57,622 nucleotides of DNA, taken from contig NZ_KQ976354.1 of NCBI RefSeq assembly GCF_000346485.2, forward strand, positions 7,124,151-7,181,772, in the 5' to 3' direction. Below the pieces are notes generated by a model. It was not told the DNA's origin, did not search any database, and worked only from the letters and a program-made list of their open reading frames with translations. Source of the stretch: Scytonema hofmannii PCC 7110 (GTDB lineage: Bacteria > Cyanobacteriota > Cyanobacteriia > Cyanobacteriales > Nostocaceae). The translations under genes were made by a program, and so were the position numbers. Each line of letters starts with the position of its first letter. Position 1 is the first letter of the stretch. Positions 43,064-49,587 of this stretch are shown here, one piece after another.

Positions 43064-43130
43064 TTTAGTGCTTTATTTATCTATAATTTAGTAGCCATTA
43101 TAAACTGATTGCACTATTTTAAAAAGTGAA

Positions 43131-44408
43131 TTATCCTTTGGCACTGACTACAATACCTTTTTCAACAAAAATTGGATAAACTAATTTTCTTAAGGAGGGT
43201 AACTGTCTGGCAAAATATATGGAACCTAAAATACAAACTATACCATCAATGATTAAAGTTGTAGGAACACCGATTTGACGAGCTAATGCACCTCCCACTA
43301 AATTACCAAAGGGGATCGTGCCTAAAAATGACATTGTATATAAGCTCATGACTCGTCCGCGCATATTTTCCTTAACAATGGTCTGTAAAACTGTGTTACC
43401 ACTGGCAATTTGAAGAATTGTGCCTAAACCAATCAACAGCATTGTGAGCAAAGAAATTGGAAGTAGGCGCGATATGGCAAAGGCAATTAAACCAATTCCT
43501 AAAACAGTCGGACCTAACACAATCAGTTTTCCAAGCCCTACGACGGTTGTTCGTGTTGCTAAATAAATCCCACCACTTAACGCTCCAACTCCCGAACCTG
43601 CCATTAAGAAACCTAAAGTTTCTGCACCACCTTTGAGGATTTGTTCTGCAAAAACTGGAGCAAGAACCGTGTATTGCATTCCAAAAAAGCTGACTAAAGC
43701 TGATATTAATAAGATAGCTCGAATGGGTGCAAACCCAAAAGCATAGGCAAATCCTTCTTTAATTTCTACTAGAGGGTTGCCATGAGTTGCTGTCATTCGT
43801 AAAGGCTTAATTTTCATTGCCAGTAAAGCTAGAATGACTGCTATATAACTCAACCCATCAATGAGAAAACAATAAGCAGTACCAACTCTGGCAATAAGTA
43901 ATCCCCCAATTGCAGGACCAATTAACCTCGCCCCATTAAACATGGTTGAGTTAATGGCAATAGCATTGGCTAAATCGTCTCTACGTTCCACTAACTCTGG
44001 CACAAATGCTTGTCTGGCTGGTGCATCAAAGGCATTAATAAATCCTTGAAACAAACTTAGAACAATGATGTGCCAAATTTGGATAGTCCCAGTAAATGCT
44101 AATACTGCTAACGCCAAAGACTGTATCGTTGCTAGTATTTGTGTACCAATGAGAGTTCGTTGACGGGAAAAGCGATCGACAAATACCCCACCAAAAGGAG
44201 TTAGAAAAAAGCTAGGAATTTGACTGGTAAAGCCGATAACACCTAACATAAAGGCGGAGTTGGTTAAATCGTAAACCAGCCAAATTGTAGCCAATTGAGT
44301 CATCCAAGATCCAATCAGAGAAATGCCTTGTCCAATAAAAAATAATTGATAGTTTTTTGACTTTAATGCGGGTGGCAGTAGTTTGCTTATGGGCGATCGC
44401 GTGTTCAT
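43131..44408 (-). CDS. MFS transporter (EntS-like, MFS_3)
   Basis: This 425-residue major-facilitator protein has about 12 hydrophobic segments. It begins with YQLFFIGQGISLIGSWMTQLATIWLVYDLT and has the loop motif GVFVDRFSRQRTL between helices 2 and 3. The N-terminal RQAFVPELVERRDDLANAIAIN is typical of the EntS/MFS_3 branch, which exports siderophores, drugs or metabolites. It lies directly downstream of a MarR regulator gene on the same strand. The 231-base gap contains two copies of the putative MarR site, so its expression probably responds to a MarR ligand. Substrate unknown. Confidence 0.87.
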   Translation of the reverse strand: MNTRSPISKLLPPALKSKNYQLFFIGQGISLIGSWMTQLATIWLVYDLTNSAFMLGVIGFTSQIPSFFLTPFGGVFVDRFSRQRTLIGTQILATIQSLALAVLAFTGTIQIWHIIVLSLFQGFINAFDAPARQAFVPELVERRDDLANAIAINSTMFNGARLIGPAIGGLLIARVGTAYCFLIDGLSYIAVILALLAMKIKPLRMTATHGNPLVEIKEGFAYAFGFAPIRAILLISALVSFFGMQYTVLAPVFAEQILKGGAETLGFLMAGSGVGALSGGIYLATRTTVVGLGKLIVLGPTVLGIGLIAFAISRLLPISLLTMLLIGLGTILQIASGNTVLQTIVKENMRGRVMSLYTMSFLGTIPFGNLVGGALARQIGVPTTLIIDGIVCILGSIYFARQLPSLRKLVYPIFVEKGIVVSAKG

Positions 44409-44468
44409 AAAAGGTTGGTTTTATACCTGTAACATATCTTCATAAATATCATCAGACTCTAACGCTAA

Positions 44469-44492
44469 CTGCTCTCTACGGGGAGAGAGCAG
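44469..44492 (-). terminator. hairpin between marR and the MFS gene
   Basis: CTGCTCTC and GAGAGCAG pair around TACGGGGA on either strand. It lies after the marR stop and before the MFS start, so it could limit read-through; no long T-tract follows. Confidence 0.4.
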
Positions 44493-44542
44493 TACCACTG
44501 CTTTTGGAAGAGATTGAATGCTGAATGATTTTTGGAAATTGT

Positions 44543-44593
44543 TTAGAGTGCGTAGTATTTATTGAGAAAAACTTATTTAGTATGCGTAATATT
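44543..44593. promoter_or_regulatory. two candidate MarR operator copies before the MFS gene
   Basis: TTAGAGTGCGTAGTATT (44543-44559) and TTAGTATGCGTAATATT (44577-44593) match at 14 of 17 positions and are 34 bp apart. The second differs at one base from the copy upstream of marR (45118-45134). Confidence 0.6.
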
Positions 44594-44638
44594 TTCCAAG
44601 GAAAATTTTCAGATCGCATCACCCAATCGGGTGTTTTT

Positions 44639-45106
44639 CTATGAAAGATTGTCAATTGCCTTACTAAGAAATTGGGAAAACATCTCGCGTTCGGCGTAGG
44701 AAATACCCCGCATTGCTTGCTCGCGAATCTCAACGGCGATGGGTGGTAACACCGTTTCGAGTTCCTTACCTGCGTCTGTTAACCAGATGCGCCAGATGCG
44801 GCGATCGCGAGAATCCCGTTCTCGACGAATCAATTTTCGTTCTTCCATTCTATCTAGGACACCAGTTAACGTACCGCCAACTTGTTGTAGTTTTTCCCCT
44901 ATACTAGATGTCGGTAACCCGTCTTCTTCCCACAAACAGCACAGAACAACCCAGTGAAAGGGTGTCAATCCAAACGGTTCCAAGCGTTCTGTAAATTTGC
45001 GAGCCAGGAGTTGTGAAAGAAGTTTGATGCGATAGCCAGTCCCATAGGGAGCGCGAACTTGCTGCCAAGACGCCAAATCTTGAGAATTGTGTGGCTTAGG
45101 GACCAT
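44639..45106 (-). CDS. MarR-family transcriptional regulator
   Basis: This 155-residue winged-helix repressor has N-terminal dimer helices (GYRIKLLSQLLARKFTERLEP), a wHTH (FHWVVLCCLWEEDGLPTSSI, then KLQQVGGTLTGVLDRMEERKL with the wing IRRERDSRDRRIWRIWLTDAG) and C-terminal helices. DSRDRR is the typical MarR wing DxRxxR. It likely represses itself and the MFS gene downstream, since both 5' regions carry TTAGTATGC(G/T)TAATATT. ATG 45106 is used. Intact. Confidence 0.92.
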   Translation of the reverse strand: MVPKPHNSQDLASWQQVRAPYGTGYRIKLLSQLLARKFTERLEPFGLTPFHWVVLCCLWEEDGLPTSSIGEKLQQVGGTLTGVLDRMEERKLIRRERDSRDRRIWRIWLTDAGKELETVLPPIAVEIREQAMRGISYAEREMFSQFLSKAIDNLS

Positions 45107-45117
45107 ATCTAATTACT

Positions 45118-45134
45118 TAGTATGCTTAATATTA
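45118..45134. promoter_or_regulatory. candidate MarR operator before marR
   Basis: TTAGTATGCTTAATATT is centred about 20 bases upstream of the marR start and differs at a single base from 44577-44593. The following ATTATACTATTTTAGTATT supplies inverted TAGTAT/ATACTA arms. Confidence 0.6.
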
Positions 45135-45194
45135 TTATACTATTTTAGTATTGATTAGCAAGAGATTGCCGTTATACCGCTCGGTAAAGTCTAC

Positions 45195-45365
45195 TCAGAT
45201 CTACTCACACATGAGCAAATCTCTTCAACCGGAAAGATAGCGGTCAATCAAACCTACCTTGAAGGATTTACACCTTCACAGACGGATGGGGAGTTGGACT
45301 CCCCTGCTTGTGCCGAAGCGCGTGGAAACCCAAGATTTCCGGTGTTCGCCAAGCCGTCACCCGCA
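45195..45365 (+). ncRNA. strongly structured RNA-like segment, possibly HEARO/IscB-omega-type remnant
   Basis: Within 170 bases there are several nested helices. CTTCAA pairs with TTGAAG. AAGG pairs with CCTT. GGGGAG-TTGGA-CTCCCC (45288-45304) sits inside CACA/TGTG. GGAAA-CCCAAGA-TTTCC is at 45324-45340, and GGTG pairs with CACC around CGCCAAGCCG. No open frame crosses it. The layout and the 3' segment CCAAGCCGTCACCCGCAGAA recall the RNA of IscB-type elements from memory, but no IscB gene follows. The structure is seen; the family assignment is weak. Confidence 0.4.
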
Positions 45366-45445
45366 GAAGAAAGTTAGAGTAGGTGTACCGAACCAAGCAT
45401 TACGAGAACCTAGCTTCAAGTAATGCTTATGGAAACGCTGCCAGT

Positions 45446-45779
45446 ATGCAAAGATCCGCAAATCTGAAGGGAACAATTCTACTAGAAAATCTTGCCTCCG
45501 GGCATGTTGCTGCTTCTGTATTTGAGTTGCCCGACTGTCGAGTAGAAGCACCAAACAGAGAAGAAGCTATTACCCAAATTAAAGCTGCATTTTTAGAACG
45601 GCTTAAGCATATTGAAACAATCTCGACCGGATGTGCCAGTTCAGGCTTCAGAACCTGCTTGGATAAAATTTGCGGGTGTTTTCAAAGACGATTCAGATTT
45701 TCAGGAAATTATGCAGACAATTCGAGCCGAGCGAAATAGTAATGATGAATCTGAAGTTGACCCTTCTTATTATTTGTAA
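45446..45779 (+). pseudogene. VapB-like antitoxin, frameshifted
   Basis: The start reads MQRSANLKGTILLENLASG, then HVAASVFELPDCRVEAPNREEAITQIKAAFLERLKHIE. After a frame change near 45625 the expected tail continues: DVPVQASEPAWIKFAGVFKD, DSDFQEIMQTIRAERN and EVDPSYYL, with stop at 45777-45779. This antitoxin type (KFAGVFKDDxDFxEIxxxIRAER) normally precedes a PIN toxin, and a truncated one follows 11 bases later. Confidence 0.7.
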
Positions 45780-45790
45780 AGGGAGTTTTA

Positions 45791-45883
45791 GTGTCTCTAC
45801 ATATTTTAGATACTGACTATGTTTCATTAATTCTGTACAATCATCCCTTAGCGATCGCAAACGCTGCTTGTCCTTCTTCTTAA
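45791..45883 (+). pseudogene. truncated VapC PIN toxin
   Basis: GTG 45791 starts MSLHILDTDYVSLILYNHPL, then AIANAACPSS and a stop. HILDTDYVSL is the first strand and acidic residue of a PIN domain of the VapC type; the other about 100 residues are missing. With the frameshifted antitoxin it forms an inactivated toxin-antitoxin pair. Confidence 0.7.
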
Positions 45884-45944
45884 CATATATATATATTTGT
45901 CAAGTTATATTAAAATGCGTTTGTCCCGTTAAAATAAACACGAT

Positions 45945-46277
45945 ATGCCCTATGAAATCATCCTAGCACCGGAAGCTGTAGAAGACTTACGCGGTCTTAG
46001 GGCAGATGTGCGTCAAAAAGTTAGAGAAGCGATAGAAACTTTTTTAAAATACGAACCAACAAAAGTTAGTAAAAGTAGAATTAAACGTTTACGAGGGATG
46101 TCTAGACCCCAATATCGTCTTCGGGTAGATGAAATACGAGTTTTTTACGACGTAACTGATGAGACTGTAGAGATTTTGGCGATTGTGCCAAAATTAGAAG
46201 CAGAAACTTGGTTAGCGCAAGAAGGAGAACCAGATGAAGGAAGTAGCCCTAGCGGAAATTCAGAGCGATCTATCTAG
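45945..46277 (+). CDS. RelE/ParE-family toxin
   Basis: This 110-residue toxin of the RelE/ParE fold has YEIILAPEAVEDLRGLRADVRQKVREAI, then SKSRIKRLRGMSRPQYRLRVDEIRVFYDVTDETVEILAIVPK. The RLRVDEIRVFYDV strand and IVPK end are typical of the active beta-sheet. Members cleave mRNA at the ribosome or poison gyrase. The gene precedes its antitoxin and overlaps it by 44 bases in another frame. The C-terminal tail (EEGSSPSGNSERSI) exists only because of that overlap. Confidence 0.85.
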   Translation: MPYEIILAPEAVEDLRGLRADVRQKVREAIETFLKYEPTKVSKSRIKRLRGMSRPQYRLRVDEIRVFYDVTDETVEILAIVPKLEAETWLAQEGEPDEGSSPSGNSERSI

Positions 46278-46479
46278 ATATTTAGAATTAGCTGAAAACG
46301 AAGAAATAGTTATTATCAATAATGGAAAACCAATTGGAATTTTGATTGGGTTACAGTCAGATGAAGATTTATTTGATTACCAACTAGAGAATGATTCACG
46401 TTTTTTAAAGCGGATTCAGAAATCGCGGCAAAGTTTACGTGAAGGGAAAGGTGTAAAACTGGAGGATTTAGATATTTAA
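46234..46479 (+). CDS. Phd/YefM-type antitoxin
   Basis: This 81-residue antitoxin has the N-terminal Phd DNA-binding fold: MKEVALAEIQSDLSRYLELA, then NEEIVIINNGKPIGILIGL. A helical toxin-binding tail follows (ENDSRFLKRIQKSRQSLREGKGVKLEDL). It overlaps the toxin gene by 44 bases, which couples translation. The reverse order (toxin first) is known for several RelE/Phd families. It should neutralise the RelE/ParE toxin and repress the shared promoter. Confidence 0.85.
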   Translation: MKEVALAEIQSDLSRYLELAENEEIVIINNGKPIGILIGLQSDEDLFDYQLENDSRFLKRIQKSRQSLREGKGVKLEDLDI

Positions 46480-46585
46480 TATTTACAAAAGTAATTGTAA
46501 GACGTGAAGCCAATAATGAAAGACGGCTTTATCCGTGGTGTATACCCACTTCCAACGTGGACTCTTCAGGAAATGAATGCTCGCT

Positions 46586-46608
46586 CCCTTCTCCCCAAGG
46601 GAGAAGGG
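46586..46608. terminator. palindromic CCCTTCTCCC/GGGAGAAGGG hairpin
   Basis: A perfect 10-bp stem with loop CAA lies between the convergent antitoxin and GT2 genes. It belongs to the same dispersed palindrome family as 21362-21405 and could terminate transcription from both sides. Confidence 0.5.
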
Positions 46609-46626
46609 TTGGGGATGAGGGGCAAT

Positions 46627-47541
46627 TTACCTTTTCCCACTACGTTTGTCAATCATATCAGCTAGTAAAGCAAACATACCCAATTGAGTAGCAGCAACAA
46701 AGAGAATCAAAGTACGCTCAGTTAAATCGCGTCTAATAAAGATATCTTGACAGAGTGTAATCAGAAAACAAGCGAAAAATAACCCAGCGACAGGTAAAAA
46801 AACGCGTAAAGGCGCAAAATACACTCCTACGCGCAGAATGAGTTGCACAAAACGTAAAGTATCCTGAATGGGTTTAATCTTGCTCTTACCTACCCGATGA
46901 TGGTAGTCAATAGGGACATAATGAACGATGTAGTGATTGGTAAGCATCGCTAATGTAATAGTGGTGGTAAAGCTGAAGGTATCAGGTAGGATATTTAAAA
47001 ATTCCTCAACGATGCTTTTACGGAACACCCTTAACCCACTATTCAAGTCTGGAATGCTCGTCATGGCAATCCATTCAGCAAAACGGACTAAAAACCACTT
47101 TGGGATTTTACGGAGTTGTGAGTAGGTGACATTGTTCCCTATTCTAGCTCCAACAATCATATCAGCCTGGTTGGTAAGAGCCACTAATTCTGGAATCCGT
47201 TCGTTAGGATAAGTCCCATCAGCATCAGTAATGACAATCAGAGGATACTTAGCTTGGCGAATTCCTGATTTTAGCGCTGCACCATATCCCCGATTTCTGA
47301 TATGGTCAATTATACGAATGTCACCGTGGGAGCTTAAAATATCACTAGTTTCATCTGTAGAGCCATCGTTAACCACAATGATTTCGTACTCACAATTAGC
47401 TAAGTTAAGGGTACGGCGCAAATTATTTAATGTTGCTGCAATGCTTTTTTCTTCGTTATATACAGGCAGAACAAGCGAAAAAGCTGGACATACAGATTGT
47501 GTAAATTGAGAATCTTTACCTGTTCGCGTGTCTGGCTGCAT
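46627..47541 (-). CDS. GT2 glycosyltransferase (polyprenyl-phosphate sugar synthase-like)
   Basis: This 304-residue protein has the GT-A fold of dolichol-phosphate-mannose-synthase-like enzymes: SLVLPVYNEEKSI, EIIVVNDGSTDETSDI, ITDADGTYPNERI (the DxD site) and DLNSGLRVFRKSI. Two C-terminal transmembrane segments (FAPLRVFLPVAGLFFACFLI and TLILFVAATQLGMFALLADM) anchor it in the membrane. It likely attaches a sugar to a polyprenyl phosphate at the inner face. It is divergently transcribed from a large membrane protein that could use such a donor. 80 bases separate the starts. Confidence 0.88.
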   Translation of the reverse strand: MQPDTRTGKDSQFTQSVCPAFSLVLPVYNEEKSIAATLNNLRRTLNLANCEYEIIVVNDGSTDETSDILSSHGDIRIIDHIRNRGYGAALKSGIRQAKYPLIVITDADGTYPNERIPELVALTNQADMIVGARIGNNVTYSQLRKIPKWFLVRFAEWIAMTSIPDLNSGLRVFRKSIVEEFLNILPDTFSFTTTITLAMLTNHYIVHYVPIDYHHRVGKSKIKPIQDTLRFVQLILRVGVYFAPLRVFLPVAGLFFACFLITLCQDIFIRRDLTERTLILFVAATQLGMFALLADMIDKRSGKR

Positions 47542-47621
47542 AATGATTTCGTAAAAGTTATATTATATTGACCAGTCAATTATATTATGTCTAATTATTT
47601 AAACATTAAACATTAACAAAA

Positions 47622-49373
47622 ATGGCAGCAACTGACATATATCATCCATTTACCGCTTTAACTAAAAAAACGAAAAGCTATACAATCTTTTGGTTGACGC
47701 TAAGTATAGCTGTGGCAACTATTTATAGTGTTATTGCTATATTACCAACCTTTCAGCATCAATACATCATTCAAGATGACGCTCGACAGCATATTTTTTG
47801 GATGCAACGATTTGTAGATAACGAATTGTTTCCAAAAGATTTGATAACCGATTACTTTGAATCCATTTCGCCACTAGGGTACAAAGCTTTTTATCAAATA
47901 CTAGCAATCGTAGGAATTAACCCAATCTTAGCTAGTAATATTGTACCAGTTCTGCTGGGTGTCATGACAACTGTGTATTGCTTTGGTGTTTGCGTTGAAA
48001 TTTTGCCAATACCAGTCACGGGCTTTATCGGTACGGTGATACTGAATCAGGGTTTATGGCTGGGAGACGATCTCCTTTCAGCAACATCTAGAGCTTTCCT
48101 ATATCCTTTTTTCTTTGCCTTTACTTACTATCTACTAAAACGCTCTTTATTTCCATGCCTTGTATTTCTAGCACTGCTGGGATTATTCTACCCTGGATTT
48201 GTGCTGATATCCGTTGGCGTTTTAATTTTGCAAATTTTTCAGGTTCAAAATGGTTTACCACGATTGTCTAGAGAACGTAGCGATTATTGGTTTTGCGGAT
48301 TGGGGATAGTGGTTGGATTGGGAAGTCTGCTTCCTTATTTTTTAGATGCTTCGCAATTTGGGCCCTTAGTCACTGTGAAAGAAGCAAGAACATTACCAGA
48401 GTTTCTTTCATCAGGAAGAATGAGCTTTTTTCATGATGACAATCCATGGCGATTTTGGTTGAGTGCAAGCCGTGCTGGGCTAAGAATATCGTTCAATCCA
48501 CCGATAGTTTTTCTGGGACTCTTTTTACCTCTGTTGCTGCGATTGAAAGAGCGTTTCCCACTCGTTCAACAGGTAAGAAAGAATATTTCTATACTGATTC
48601 ATCTAATAGTTGCTTCCTTATTTTTGTTTTTTGCAGCGCATATTCTGCTGTTCAAGCTGTATCTTCCAAGCCGATTCACAGTGCATAGTTCTAAAATTGT
48701 TCTAGCTCTAGCTACTGCGATCGCACTCACGTTAATATTAGATGCCGTTCTTAACACAAGTCGGAAACGCAAGCTTTTAGCAATTTTGTCAACAGTTATC
48801 ATTGGGGCATTCGTTGTTTTCTATCCCAATATTTTTTGGAACAATAACTTTCCCCGTAATACGTATGTAGTAGGTCAAACAACAGGTTTATATCAATTTC
48901 TGCAACAATATCCCAAAGATACCCTCATAGCATCTTTGGTAGGGGAAGCTAATAACATACCTAGTTTTGCTCAACGTCCTATTTTAGTTGGTAGTGAATA
49001 TGCGATCGCTTATCATGTTGGTTATTACCGCCAACTTCGCCAACGACTAGCTGATTTAATTCGCGCTCATTATAGTTCCGATCTAGCAGATACCCGAAAT
49101 TTGATTCAAAAATATGGTGTTGATTTCTTTTTAATAGAAAAAGGAGTCTTTGCTCCAGAATACATCACAAAAACAAAATGGTTGCGGCAGTATTTATCAC
49201 CAAAATTGCCAGATGATATGCTAGCAAAATTGATGAAAGAAACCTTAGAGAGTTTGCAAAAAGCAACAGTTCCCGCTTTAGCCAAGGTTGTGCAAGATTG
49301 TACTGCGTTCAGTGCTGGAGAATCGATATTGTTAGACGCAGAATGTGTTGCTAAAAAAACAAATTTTAATTAA
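47622..49373 (+). CDS. GT-C-type multi-spanning membrane protein (unknown)
   Basis: The 583-residue protein has about 10-12 hydrophobic segments. The first extracytoplasmic loop contains QDDARQHIFWM (D52, D53, R55, H57), matching the acidic first-loop motif of GT-C glycosyltransferases that use lipid-linked sugars. A soluble C-terminal domain (residues about 410-580) follows with FAQRPILVGSEYAIAYHVGY and VDFFLIEKGVF. The neighbouring GT2 enzyme would supply a polyprenyl-phosphate sugar. Glycan assembly is inferred from this pairing; acceptor and sugar are unknown. ATG 47622 is close to the divergent gene's promoter. Confidence 0.7.
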   Translation: MAATDIYHPFTALTKKTKSYTIFWLTLSIAVATIYSVIAILPTFQHQYIIQDDARQHIFWMQRFVDNELFPKDLITDYFESISPLGYKAFYQILAIVGINPILASNIVPVLLGVMTTVYCFGVCVEILPIPVTGFIGTVILNQGLWLGDDLLSATSRAFLYPFFFAFTYYLLKRSLFPCLVFLALLGLFYPGFVLISVGVLILQIFQVQNGLPRLSRERSDYWFCGLGIVVGLGSLLPYFLDASQFGPLVTVKEARTLPEFLSSGRMSFFHDDNPWRFWLSASRAGLRISFNPPIVFLGLFLPLLLRLKERFPLVQQVRKNISILIHLIVASLFLFFAAHILLFKLYLPSRFTVHSSKIVLALATAIALTLILDAVLNTSRKRKLLAILSTVIIGAFVVFYPNIFWNNNFPRNTYVVGQTTGLYQFLQQYPKDTLIASLVGEANNIPSFAQRPILVGSEYAIAYHVGYYRQLRQRLADLIRAHYSSDLADTRNLIQKYGVDFFLIEKGVFAPEYITKTKWLRQYLSPKLPDDMLAKLMKETLESLQKATVPALAKVVQDCTAFSAGESILLDAECVAKKTNFN

Positions 49374-49403
49374 GGGATGTCCAAAAAATAAATTATCCGG
49401 TGA

Positions 49404-49466
49404 TTGTGGAACGGGCGAGGACGCCCGTTCTAAATCAGTAGCGGGTTGTGAGCACCGCACTACAAG
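49404..49466. repeat. REP-like palindromic repeat
   Basis: TTGTGGAACGGGCGAGGACG ... CCCGTTCTAAAT ... GCACTACAAG. It is related to 30818-30889 with the same CGGGCG/CGCCCG hairpin and the terminal TTGTGG/CTACAAG. Confidence 0.65.
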
Positions 49467-49587
49467 AGAAAGTTGGATATTTTTTTATTTGGAAGTCCCT
49501 AAGCCTATTCGCGTAGCGGTTGCGATCGCAACCGCTCCAGTCACTGGGGAATAACTGACAACTCTTGCTATATAAGCAAGAGTCCTT

